Below are positions 34,579 to 42,785 of a stretch of 59,439 nt of DNA, piece by piece. Where the stretch lies: NCBI RefSeq assembly GCF_024160145.1, contig NZ_JAMYWQ010000030.1, forward strand, positions 1-59,439, read 5' to 3'. Source of the DNA: Serratia nevei. Lineage in GTDB: Bacteria; Pseudomonadota; Gammaproteobacteria; Enterobacterales; Enterobacteriaceae. Position 1 is the first letter of the stretch. Each line of letters starts with the position of its first letter. A program made the position numbers and the translations under genes. Below the pieces are notes generated by a model. That model did not search any database and was not told where the DNA came from. It was given only the letters and a program-made list of their open reading frames with translations.

Positions 34579-35490
34579 ATGGAAAGATTAAAACGGATGT
34601 CGGTATTCGCCAAAGTGGTTGAGTTCGGGTCGTTTACCGCGGCCGCGCGCCAACTCGACATGAGCGTTTCATCGATCAGCCAAACCGTCTCGAAACTGGA
34701 AAATGAGCTGCAGGTCAAGCTGTTGAACCGCAGCACGCGCAGCATCGGCCTGACCGAGGCCGGCAAAATCTACTATCAGGGCTGCCGGCGCATGCTGCAG
34801 GAAGTCAGCGAAGTGCATGAGCAACTGTACGCATTTAACAATACGCCCGCCGGCACGCTGCGTATCGGCAGCTCATCCACTATGGCGCAAAACGTGCTGG
34901 CGAACATGACCGCCGAGATGATGAAAGAGTACCCGGGCCTGACGGTCAACCTGGTGACCGGCATTCCGGCGCCGGATCTGATCACCGACGGATTGGATCT
35001 GGTGATCCGCACCGGCGCGCTGCAGGACTCCAGCCTGTTCTCCCGCCGCCTGGGGCAAATGCCGATGGTGGTGTGCGCCGCCAAAAGCTACCTCAGCCAG
35101 CACGGCACGCCGCAAAAGCCAAGCGACATGGTCAACTTCTCCTGGCTGGAATACAGCGTGCGGCCCGACAGCGAATTTGAACTGATATCGCCGGAAGGCA
35201 TCACCACGCGCATTTCACCGCAGGGGCGCTTCGTCACCAACGACTCCTCCACCATGATCCGTTGGCTGAAAAACGGCGCCGGCATCGCCTACGCCCCGCT
35301 GATGTGGGTGATCGAAGAGATCAAGCGCGGCGAGATCGAGATCCTGTTCAAAAGCTACCATTCGGATCCGCGGCCGATCTACGCGCTCTATACCGAGAAG
35401 GACAAACTGCCGCTGAAGGTGCAGGTATGCATCAACTACTTAACCGACTATTTCGACCGCGTGGCGGCGGTCTATCAGGGTTATCGCTGA
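34579..35490 (+). CDS. aaeR: AaeR, LysR-type activator of aaeXAB
   Basis: A 303-residue LysR-type regulator. The winged helix-turn-helix is at about 1-60 (FGSFTAAARQLDMSVSSISQTVSKLE), followed by an effector-binding domain (about 90-295). Divergent placement from aaeXAB is as in E. coli, where AaeR activates the pump in response to aromatic carboxylic acids. A CRP-like site lies just upstream. Its last ten bases overlap the convergent membrane-protein gene. Confidence 0.93.
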   Translation: MERLKRMSVFAKVVEFGSFTAAARQLDMSVSSISQTVSKLENELQVKLLNRSTRSIGLTEAGKIYYQGCRRMLQEVSEVHEQLYAFNNTPAGTLRIGSSSTMAQNVLANMTAEMMKEYPGLTVNLVTGIPAPDLITDGLDLVIRTGALQDSSLFSRRLGQMPMVVCAAKSYLSQHGTPQKPSDMVNFSWLEYSVRPDSEFELISPEGITTRISPQGRFVTNDSSTMIRWLKNGAGIAYAPLMWVIEEIKRGEIEILFKSYHSDPRPIYALYTEKDKLPLKVQVCINYLTDYFDRVAAVYQGYR

Positions 35491-35825
35491 GCGGCGCTCA
35501 AATAACGGTGCGCCAGCGCGCCCAACAGCAGCAGCGCCAACATGCCGAGGCCCCACAGCAGCCAGACGGCATAGCCCGCCCAGTTCAGCAGCAGAGGAAA
35601 ATAGCTCGCCAGCCCGCTGCCCAGCTGTTTCAGCCACGGCAGCCAGGCGTCCAGCACCGTCTGCGGCACCAGACTCAGCGCACCGTTCACCGGCAGCGAT
35701 GCGCCGCCGGCCGCCTCCGCCAACGCCGGGAGCCAGGCCAGTACGCCGGCCACGCCCCAGGCCAGCAGCGTCCACAGCGCCATGGCGCCCAGCAGCAGCG
35801 CGGCTGTCCAACCGCCCCGGTTCAC
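35481..35825 (-). CDS. Small inner-membrane protein, partner of a zinc-ribbon protein
   Basis: A 114-residue unrecognised protein with three hydrophobic segments (about 5-28, 45-60 weaker, and 75-105). The start is GTG at 35825, whose GTGA overlaps the zinc-ribbon stop, so translation is coupled. An alternative start upstream in this frame would only translate antisense-like Arg/Pro-rich sequence within the neighbouring gene. Its promoter is the MerR-type element at 36139. Function unknown; envelope stress or metal response is possible from context. Confidence 0.6.
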   Translation of the reverse strand: MNRGGWTAALLLGAMALWTLLAWGVAGVLAWLPALAEAAGGASLPVNGALSLVPQTVLDAWLPWLKQLGSGLASYFPLLLNWAGYAVWLLWGLGMLALLLLGALAHRYLSAAQR

Positions 35826-36097
35826 GGCACACCGCCGCCGCACTGCGGACAAAAGCGGCTGCCCGGCGGCAGCGGCGCGGCGCACTGGCCGCAGGTGGCG
35901 CTCACCACGGCAAACGGCTGGCCGCAGCGATGGCAATAACGCGCACCCGGTTTATTCACCGCCTGGCACTCCGGGCACTGCGACCCCGTCTCGCCATGCT
36001 GGTTATAGCGGTTGCCATGATGCCCGCCGCGGTAACCCGCACGCTGATGACCACCGTTAATACCACCTTGCCCCAACAACCTTTTCAGTAAGCTCAT
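35822..36097 (-). CDS. Double zinc-ribbon protein
   Basis: A 91-residue protein with a Gly/His/Asn-rich N-terminal part (about 8-38) followed by two CxxC...CxxC zinc ribbons: CPECQAVNKPGARYCHRCG and CGQCAAPLPPGSRFCPQCG. The start at 36097 follows AGAGGAGAGG. It is the first gene of a two-gene unit with a membrane protein, under a promoter containing a MerR-like dyad. The His-rich stretch could bind metal. No catalytic domain is seen. Confidence 0.78.
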   Translation of the reverse strand: MSLLKRLLGQGGINGGHQRAGYRGGHHGNRYNQHGETGSQCPECQAVNKPGARYCHRCGQPFAVVSATCGQCAAPLPPGSRFCPQCGGGVP

Positions 36098-36138
36098 CCC
36101 GCCTCTCCTCTGTGCATTAGCGCTGAAGCTCACTGTAA

Positions 36139-36160
36139 ACCCTGGAGTAAACTCTAGGGT
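36139..36160 (-). promoter_or_regulatory. MerR-family-type promoter/operator of the zinc-ribbon operon
   Basis: The dyad CCCTGGAGT...ACTCTAGGG is a 22-base near-palindrome (ACCCT outer arms, one internal mismatch pair). It lies between a -35-like TTTACC and a -10-like TACAGT read on the minus strand, with an over-long spacer of about 19-20 bases. That layout is diagnostic of promoters twisted open by MerR-family activators (SoxR, ZntR and CueR sites look alike). No merR-type gene is in the window, so the regulator acts in trans. Confidence 0.65.
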
Positions 36161-36304
36161 AAAGCCCGGCGCGCAGGATTTACGTTTCATTACATCGTAA
36201 AAGTAGCAAGGCTTTGATGCCGCTAACAAAAGCAGCATCGGCATTATCCCACGCCGCCGCGCTGCGTTATGCTGCGAGAACCTCTCCCTGCATCAGGAAT
36301 AACC

Positions 36305-37246
36305 ATGAAAAAAATCATACTGGACTGTGACCCGGGGCATGACGACGCCATCGCCCTGCTGCTGGCCTGGGGCAATCCGCAGATCGACCTGCTGGCGGTC
36401 ACCACCGTGGTGGGTAACCAGACGCTGGACAAAGTGACGCGCAACGCGCTGGCGGTGGCGCGCATCGCCAATATCACCGGCGTGCCCTTCGCCGCCGGCT
36501 GCCCGCGCCCGCTGGTGCGCAATATCGAAGTGGCGCCCGACATTCACGGCGATTCCGGTCTCGATGGCCCGGTGCTGCCGGAACCCCACCTGCAGCTGGA
36601 CTCGCGCCACGCGGTGGATCTGATCATCGATACCGTGATGGCCCATCCGCCCGGCAGCGTGACGCTGGTGCCGACCGGCGGCCTGACCAATATCGCCATG
36701 GCGGTGCGTAAAGAGCCGCGTATTGCCGAGCGGGTCAAGGAAGTGGTGCTGATGGGCGGCGGCTATCATGTGGGCAACTGGAGCGCGGTGGCGGAGTTCA
36801 ATATCAAAATCGATCCCGAGGCGGCGCACATCGTGTTTAACGAAAAATGGCCGCTGACCATGGTCGGCCTGGATCTCACCCACCAGGCGTTGGCCACGCC
36901 GGCAGTCTGCGAACGCATCGCCGCCCTCGGCACCCGGCCGGCCGCCTTCGTCGGCGAACTGCTGGCCTTCTTTGGCCATATGTACCGGCAGGCGCAGGGC
37001 TTCAGCGCCCCGCCAGTACACGATCCTTGCGCCGTCGCCTACGTGATCGATCCGAGCGTGATGACGGTGCGCAAAGCACCGGTGGATATCGAACTCACCG
37101 GCACCCTGACGCTGGGCATGACGGTGGCGGACTTCCGCGCGCCGCCGCCGCCGGACTGCCACACCCAGGTCGCGGTCAAACTGGATCAGGATAAATTCTG
37201 GGATCTGGTGGTGGATGCACTGGAACGGATTGGCGAAGTGGAGTGA
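36305..37246 (+). CDS. Nucleoside hydrolase (IunH/Rih family)
   Basis: A 313-residue ribonucleoside hydrolase that splits nucleosides into base and ribose. The Ca2+/catalytic motif DCDPGHDDAIALLLA is at residues 6-20, with further family motifs GNQTLDK, IHGDSGLDGP, AEFNIKIDPEAA and PVHDPCAVAY (metal ligand Asp). It resembles RihA and RihB about equally, so I give no symbol. The start at 36305 has CAGGAA upstream. It is monocistronic. Confidence 0.9.
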   Translation: MKKIILDCDPGHDDAIALLLAWGNPQIDLLAVTTVVGNQTLDKVTRNALAVARIANITGVPFAAGCPRPLVRNIEVAPDIHGDSGLDGPVLPEPHLQLDSRHAVDLIIDTVMAHPPGSVTLVPTGGLTNIAMAVRKEPRIAERVKEVVLMGGGYHVGNWSAVAEFNIKIDPEAAHIVFNEKWPLTMVGLDLTHQALATPAVCERIAALGTRPAAFVGELLAFFGHMYRQAQGFSAPPVHDPCAVAYVIDPSVMTVRKAPVDIELTGTLTLGMTVADFRAPPPPDCHTQVAVKLDQDKFWDLVVDALERIGEVE

Positions 37247-37918
37247 GGCCTGTGAAGCGTGGATTAACGCGTTTTTGCAGGCGCGTTAGCCCGCCTTTCG
37301 TCACGGCAACAGGGATAGGCCGTTATTTCCACAGGAACAGAAAAATCTTAAAAATATTTAATTTAAAAAAATTAAAAAAAAACCATAAGAGCAAGAACAG
37401 TCTTAATAAAAATAAAAACGGGCGTGATAAATAAAGTGTGAAATAAAATAATGAACAGCGATAAATAAAACCACGCCCGCCGCACCGCCATTGGCAACAA
37501 CGATTTAACAAGAAAATGCTTATCTCATTGGCTCCATCACCTGCTGGCCCAGACGCTCATTGCCGCTCACACGGCGTTTCATTACACACAAGATAATCAC
37601 AATCAATTGATTTAAATGCAAAAATAAAACAATAGATTAAAAATTGACTGGAGCGAGATAAGTTTGAGAAAATGACAACTCTGTTTTTAAAACAAAGAAA
37701 ACAATTTTTTCAGGCAACTGAATATGGCTTCCCCATTTTTATATAAGCCGTCCCGCGCTCACAGGGGGAAATTATTTATCACTTCGATATGAAGTCTTTT
37801 CAATTCCCATAAAGCATTTCAGGCATTGACGCTTCAGCGAATTTAAACATCAGGATAAGGATAGGGAATCCTCAAAACATGCATTCAATAATCGATATCG
37901 CGACATGGCGGGTTAACC
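37247..37918. other. AT-rich intergenic region upstream of the PglL-like gene
   Basis: This 672-base gap is strikingly AT-rich compared with its surroundings (A runs around 37340-37470 and 37600-37740). It holds a weak hairpin TAACGCG/CGCGTTA (37265-37288) after the nucleoside hydrolase, the inverted repeat at 37419-37479, and a TATATAAG stretch near 37740 that could be a -10. I found no convincing coding sequence. It may be a silenced (H-NS-bound) promoter region or acquired DNA. Confidence 0.5.
37419..37479. repeat. Inverted repeat with internal direct repeats
   Basis: CGGGCGTG (37419-37426) and CACGCCCG (37472-37479) flank 45 AT-rich bases that carry two direct copies of GATAAATAAA (37426-37435 and 37460-37469). 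It could be a protein-binding array or a stem-loop in RNA. Confidence 0.5.
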
Positions 37919-39598
37919 ATGACCGATAAAACCACCATTAACGCACCGATTCTCGCCGTGCTGCCCCTGCTGCTGATCTGGATGGCGGTGATCCTGCCGG
38001 TTTATCACCCCAACATGGGCGGCGGTGGCCTGGCGCTGCCGCAAAACATTCTGGCTTGGGGCGCCATGGCACTCACCACGCTGATAGTGACCGCCACCGT
38101 TTGCCTTGGCCGTGCCCGTCTTTCGCTTACACCTACCGCTCGCCTGTTGCTGCTCGGCATCGCCGTGTTGGCGCTGCCGCTGCTGTATACCCGCCCCGAG
38201 TGGCGCGAAGACGCCCTGTGGCGCTGCGCCGGTTTGCTCGGCGGCTGGCTGTTCTATGTCGCCTGCCTGCAGCTGCGTCTAACCGCCCGGCAGCGCGACC
38301 TGTTGCTGTACGGCCTGCTGTTCGCCGTCGGCGTGCAGGCGCTACTGGCGGCTCTGCAGCTGTTCGCCCCTACGCTGGCCTGGGTGATCCCCAACGGTGG
38401 CCGGGTCTACGGCGTCTTTCAGCAACCGAACGTACTGGGCAGTTTTATCGCCACCGGGCTGGCTTTGGCGCTCTGGCTGCTGCTTGCCCCCCTCTGCGCG
38501 CCGACGCGGCGGCAACTCCCGCTGCTCGCGCTGCTGGCCATTTTCTCCGCCCTGCTGGTGCTGATCCAATCACGCGCCGCCTGGCTGGGCGGCGCCTTGG
38601 CGGCGGCGCTGCTGCTGTGGCGTTTTGCCCGCCGGCACCCGGCCACAAGCCGCTGGGCCGTGGGGGCGCTGCTGCTGGGTGTGGCGATCGGTCTCACTGT
38701 GTTGTTCACCGGCTCCGGCCTCGATGGCCGCGCGGGCCTGATCGGTCGGGAGCTTTCCAACAGCGCGCGCCTGACCATGCTGCATGATGTCGGCGCCATG
38801 ATCCTGGCCAAACCGCTGCTGGGCTGGGGCTACGGCGGCTTTGAATACAGTTTCGCCCACTTCCGTTTGCAGACAATGCCCTGGCGAGACGTGCTGGAAG
38901 TCGCCGGCCATCCGCACAATGAAATCCTGCTGTGGTGGGTCGAGGGCGGCCTGCCGGCGCTGGCGGGGATCGTTATCATCCTCGTCGCCGGCGCGCTGCT
39001 GCTGAAACGCGCCTGGCAACGGGATCGTGAACAGCCGGCCGGTGCGCGCGTCGGCCTGTTCCTGGTGCTGCTGCCAATGCTGGTGCACACCCAGTTGGAA
39101 TACCCCTTCTATCTGTCTGCGCCGCATTGGCTGGCGTTTCTGCTGCTGCTGGCGCTGCTGGACGGCCAAACCGGCGAACCCCGCCCGCTGCCGTTCGCCA
39201 GGCTCCTGAGCCTGCCGGTGGCAATGGCCGCGATCGGCGTGTTGGTGATGGCAGTCTTCGCCTGGCAAGGGCGTATGGCGCTCACCCAATCGGAGCGCAC
39301 CCTGCTGGCCACCATCGACAGCATCGAGCAAATGCCGCCGCCCGCCGCCTGGATCTACCGGGAGCGCAAAACCTTCGACGAGCAATCTCACGCGCTGCTG
39401 GTCTATAACCAAACGCGTGATGATGCCCTGTTGACCGGCTATCGGCAGTGGGCCAACGCCTATCTGCAGCGCCGCATCGACGCCAACGTCTATGCCACGC
39501 TGATCATGATCCTGCGTTATCAGGGCGCTCAGGCGGAAGCCGACGCTCGCCTGCGGGAGGCCACTTTCCTGTTCGCGCGGGATGCGCGGTTCAGGTAG
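37919..39598 (+). CDS. PglL-type O-oligosaccharyltransferase / Wzy-family membrane protein
   Basis: A 559-residue polytopic protein with about twelve transmembrane helices. The N-terminal PglL-type signature GVFQQPNVLGSF (166-177) and the Wzy_C/ligase motif GHPHNEILLWWVEGG (330-344), in a periplasmic loop, are both present, followed by a soluble C-terminal part (about 420-559). Such enzymes move lipid-linked glycans onto pilins or other proteins, or polymerise/ligate O-antigen. No glycan cluster or pilin gene is nearby. It follows an AT-rich control region and overlaps the convergent cdh gene by eight bases. Confidence 0.8.
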   Translation: MTDKTTINAPILAVLPLLLIWMAVILPVYHPNMGGGGLALPQNILAWGAMALTTLIVTATVCLGRARLSLTPTARLLLLGIAVLALPLLYTRPEWREDALWRCAGLLGGWLFYVACLQLRLTARQRDLLLYGLLFAVGVQALLAALQLFAPTLAWVIPNGGRVYGVFQQPNVLGSFIATGLALALWLLLAPLCAPTRRQLPLLALLAIFSALLVLIQSRAAWLGGALAAALLLWRFARRHPATSRWAVGALLLGVAIGLTVLFTGSGLDGRAGLIGRELSNSARLTMLHDVGAMILAKPLLGWGYGGFEYSFAHFRLQTMPWRDVLEVAGHPHNEILLWWVEGGLPALAGIVIILVAGALLLKRAWQRDREQPAGARVGLFLVLLPMLVHTQLEYPFYLSAPHWLAFLLLLALLDGQTGEPRPLPFARLLSLPVAMAAIGVLVMAVFAWQGRMALTQSERTLLATIDSIEQMPPPAAWIYRERKTFDEQSHALLVYNQTRDDALLTGYRQWANAYLQRRIDANVYATLIMILRYQGAQAEADARLREATFLFARDARFR

Positions 39599-40385
39599 GT
39601 AAACGCGGCAAAATCGCGCACGTTTTATCCAGCAGCGATTCTACCGAGGCGCGGTTGCCAACGTCCCAGCCGCGTTTCGAGGCCAGCAAGATAAACCCTT
39701 GCCGGCCGGCAAACGTGGTCGGGACGACGACCACGCCATATTCCGCCAGCTGCTGCGGCGACAAATGGAAATATTGCGCGACGTCCTTAATCGGGTAGAT
39801 ACCCATCGCGGTCGGTTGCATCACGCGGCGGGCATAGTAGGTGTGGCGCAACAGCTTATCCGGCAAAGGCCGCCATTGTTCCTGAATATAGGGGCGTTCC
39901 GCCTGCAATTGACGCCGCACATCTTCGCGCAGACAGGTCAGGTGAATATGCAATTGGTTCTGACTGCGGCCGTAAGCGGAGTTGATCGCCATGCCCAACA
40001 TATCGTCCGGCACCGGCCCGCCATACTCGGCGGCCAGCCGGTAACGCATCAGCCATGCATAGCCAAAATAGTCCGTCCGTTCCCCCTCCAGCAGCTGCGG
40101 GCTTTCGATGCCGGCAAGCGGCGCCGTCGGCACCAGAATGAAGTGATAGGGATAACGCGGATTTTGCAGCACGCTAAAGCCCTGCGCTTTCCCCTGCGGC
40201 ATATAAATCTGCTCACACGGGGCCGGATCGCGCTTTTGCTGATAGTTGGCCATGCAGAGCTTATCGACCACGCCCCACAGGGCATCGGAACGGGCGCAGC
40301 CCGTCAGGGACAGAACGCCCAGCAACAGCAGCCAACGCCGGGTAGACACACCAAAGCACGCCATCATCATCTTTCTCGGTATCAT
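39591..40385 (-). CDS. cdh: CDP-diacylglycerol diphosphatase
   Basis: A 264-residue enzyme hydrolysing CDP-diacylglycerol to CMP and phosphatidate. The HIT-like motif NQLHIHLTCLRED is diagnostic, with AINSAYGRSQ just before it and YYARRV later, as in E. coli Cdh. An N-terminal hydrophobic segment (about 16-29) ends in LTGC with C30, a plausible lipobox, so it may be a lipoprotein rather than simply membrane-anchored. Met residues at 6-8 are alternative starts. Confidence 0.9.
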   Translation of the reverse strand: MIPRKMMMACFGVSTRRWLLLLGVLSLTGCARSDALWGVVDKLCMANYQQKRDPAPCEQIYMPQGKAQGFSVLQNPRYPYHFILVPTAPLAGIESPQLLEGERTDYFGYAWLMRYRLAAEYGGPVPDDMLGMAINSAYGRSQNQLHIHLTCLREDVRRQLQAERPYIQEQWRPLPDKLLRHTYYARRVMQPTAMGIYPIKDVAQYFHLSPQQLAEYGVVVVPTTFAGRQGFILLASKRGWDVGNRASVESLLDKTCAILPRLPT

Positions 40386-40471
40386 CGCCGCACAGCTCTT
40401 CTTGTGCGGGCGAGAAAAAACGCAAAATGGGGAATGATTAAGGGGCCAATGCATGGCCCCTTGAGGAAAGA

Positions 40472-41917
40472 TTACGCCGTGCCGCCGACGGTCAGCGTAT
40501 CCAGTTTCAACGTCGGTTGGCCGACGCCCACCGGCACGCTCTGCCCTTCCTTGCCGCACACGCCCACGCCTTTATCGAGCGCCAGATCGTTGCCGACCAT
40601 CGAGATCTGCTGCATCGCCTCGATGCCGGAGCCGATCAGCGTCGCCCCCTTCACCGGCTTGGTGATGCGGCCCTTCTCGATCAGGTAGGCTTCGGTGGTG
40701 GAGAACACGAACTTGCCGGAGGTGATGTCCACCTGGCCGCCGCCAAAGTTCGGTGCGTACAGGCCATACTCGACGCTGGCGATGATCTCTTCCGGCGTCG
40801 ATTGGCCCGCCAGCATGTAAGTGTTGGTCATGCGCGGCATCGGCAGGTGCGCGTAGGACTCGCGGCGGCCGTTGCCAGTTGGTGCGACGCCCATCAGCCG
40901 CGCGTTGAGCTTGTCCTGCATGTAGCCTTTCAACACGCCGTTTTCGATCAGCACGTTGTACTGGCCCGGTACGCCTTCGTCGTCGATCGCCAGCGAACCG
41001 CGCCGCCCTTGCAGGGTGCCGTCATCCACCACGGTGCACAGTTCCGAAGCCACCCGCTCGCCCATATGGCCGCTGAACACCGAGGTGCCGCGCCGGTTGA
41101 AGTCGCCTTCCAGACCGTGGCCCACCGCCTCGTGCAGCAGCACGCCCGGCCAGCCGGCCCCCAGCACCACCGGCATATTGCCGGCCGGCGCGGCCACTGC
41201 GCCAAGATTGACCAGCGCCATGCGTACCGCTTCTTTGGCGTAGGCATCGGCGCGCACGTCGCCGTCGACGGTTTCCAGGAAGTAGTCATAGCCGAAACGG
41301 CCGCCGCCGCCGCTGGAGCCGCGCTCACGCTTGCCGTCCTGCTCCACCAGCACGCTGACGGAGAGGCGCACCAGCGGGCGAACGTCCGCCGCCAGCGTGC
41401 CGTCGGTGGCGGCCACCAACACCTGCTCGTAAACGCCGGTGATGCTGGCGTTCACTTCCTGCACCCGCGCATCGGCGGCGCGCGCCACCTTGTCGACCCG
41501 GTGCAGCAGGGCGATTTTCTCTTCGCGCGGCAGGCTTTGCAGCGGATCGAGCAGCGGGTACAGCGCCCGATAGCCGATCTCGCCCAGGGTATGCGCTCGC
41601 CCGTCGCCCTGCTCGCGCACGATGCTGCGCGCTGCCTGGGCGCTCTGCTGCAGCGCATTCAGGGTGATCTGATCGGCATAGGCGAAGCCGGTTTTCTCAC
41701 CGCTGACGGCGCGCACGCCGACGCCCTGGTCGATATTGTAAGAGCCATCCTTGATGATGCCGTCCTCGATCACCCAGGCTTCATGATAGCTGGACTGGAA
41801 ATAGAGATCGGCGTAATCGATACGGCGTTCTGCCAGTTGACCCAGTACCTTGTACAGGTCTTGATGACTCAGCTTGTTGGTAGCGAGTAACTGCTCACTG
41901 ACAAACGTCAGGCTCAT
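40472..41917 (-). CDS. tldD: TldD, catalytic subunit of the TldD-TldE metalloprotease
   Basis: A 481-residue protease subunit that works with PmbA/TldE. The zinc-binding HExxxH is at 262-267 in [13 protein letters not shown], with a further Cys-linked ligand near the C-terminus. It is the standard length of the family. It is followed by no minus-strand partner; upstream are the nitrilase-family gene (seven-base gap) and yhdP, suggesting yhdP-amidase-tldD co-transcription. Confidence 0.95.
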   Translation of the reverse strand: MSLTFVSEQLLATNKLSHQDLYKVLGQLAERRIDYADLYFQSSYHEAWVIEDGIIKDGSYNIDQGVGVRAVSGEKTGFAYADQITLNALQQSAQAARSIVREQGDGRAHTLGEIGYRALYPLLDPLQSLPREEKIALLHRVDKVARAADARVQEVNASITGVYEQVLVAATDGTLAADVRPLVRLSVSVLVEQDGKRERGSSGGGGRFGYDYFLETVDGDVRADAYAKEAVRMALVNLGAVAAPAGNMPVVLGAGWPGVLLHEAVGHGLEGDFNRRGTSVFSGHMGERVASELCTVVDDGTLQGRRGSLAIDDEGVPGQYNVLIENGVLKGYMQDKLNARLMGVAPTGNGRRESYAHLPMPRMTNTYMLAGQSTPEEIIASVEYGLYAPNFGGGQVDITSGKFVFSTTEAYLIEKGRITKPVKGATLIGSGIEAMQQISMVGNDLALDKGVGVCGKEGQSVPVGVGQPTLKLDTLTVGGTA

Positions 41918-41924
41918 AATGGTT

Positions 41925-42785
41925 TCACTCTTGATTGGAGGATAACTTGTCAGACGGCGCCGTCAGCGACGTCTGGAATCGGTTGTGCTGCAATACCGGC
42001 ATCTGTTGCCGCAACGTTTGCAGGCTAGCGGTGTCCACGCGCACCTTCAGCGCCGCCACGGCGTCCGGGTTCTCGGCCAGCACCTTGCCCCAGCCGTCGA
42101 CAGCCAGCGAGTGGCCCCAGGTGCGGCGGGTCGGCCCGTGGCGCCCCACCTGCGCCGGCGCCAGGATCATGCACTGGTTCTCGATCGCCCGGGCGCGCAG
42201 CAGAATTTCCCAATGCGCCTCGCCGGTGACCCGGGTAAAGGCCGCCGGCACCGAAATCAGTTCGGCGCCCTGTGCCCGCAGCGCCTGGAACAGCGCGGGG
42301 AAGCGCAGATCGTAGCATATGGTCATGCCCAAACGCCCGACCGGCGTATCCACCACCGTCAGGTGCTGCCCGTGCTGGTAGGTATCCGACTCGCGGTAGT
42401 GGCCGTGCGCGTCGTTGATGTCCACATCGAACATATGCAGCTTGTCGTAACGGGCGCGGAGCTCGCCCTGCTCGTCGAACAACAGGCTGCTGGTGGTGAT
42501 AAGCTCCGGGTTTTCACGGCTGATCAGGGGCATCGAGCCCACCAGCAACCACACGCCATAGCGGCGCGCCAGTTCGCGCACTGCGTTTTGCAGCGGACCG
42601 TCGCCCTGTTTTTCCGCCTGTTGGCGGTAGGCCGCGGAGTTGGCGAACAGCAGCGCGTTCTCCGGCGTCATGACCAGTTTTACCCCGGCATTGAGCTGTT
42701 TGATCTGCTGTTCAATCTGGGCCAGGTTATCGCGCACCTGATCGCCACTGCACAACTGCAACAACGCAACGTTAGCATTCCTCAT
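41925..42785 (-). CDS. Carbon-nitrogen hydrolase (Nit1/YbeM-like amidase)
   Basis: A 286-residue nitrilase-superfamily protein with the Glu-Lys-Cys triad: E42 (MTPENALLF), K115 ([10 protein letters not shown]) and C157 ([10 protein letters not shown]). The KLHMFDVD context is typical of Nit1-type deaminated-glutathione amidases, so metabolite repair is likely. Its ATG overlaps the yhdP stop (ATGA) and it precedes tldD by seven bases. The exact substrate is inferred from family. Confidence 0.87.
   Translation of the reverse strand: MRNANVALLQLCSGDQVRDNLAQIEQQIKQLNAGVKLVMTPENALLFANSAAYRQQAEKQGDGPLQNAVRELARRYGVWLLVGSMPLISRENPELITTSSLLFDEQGELRARYDKLHMFDVDINDAHGHYRESDTYQHGQHLTVVDTPVGRLGMTICYDLRFPALFQALRAQGAELISVPAAFTRVTGEAHWEILLRARAIENQCMILAPAQVGRHGPTRRTWGHSLAVDGWGKVLAENPDAVAALKVRVDTASLQTLRQQMPVLQHNRFQTSLTAPSDKLSSNQE

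Noticed and set aside
37750-37918. JUMPstart/ops element before the Wzy-like gene
   Set aside because: No GGCGGTAGC-type ops core was found.
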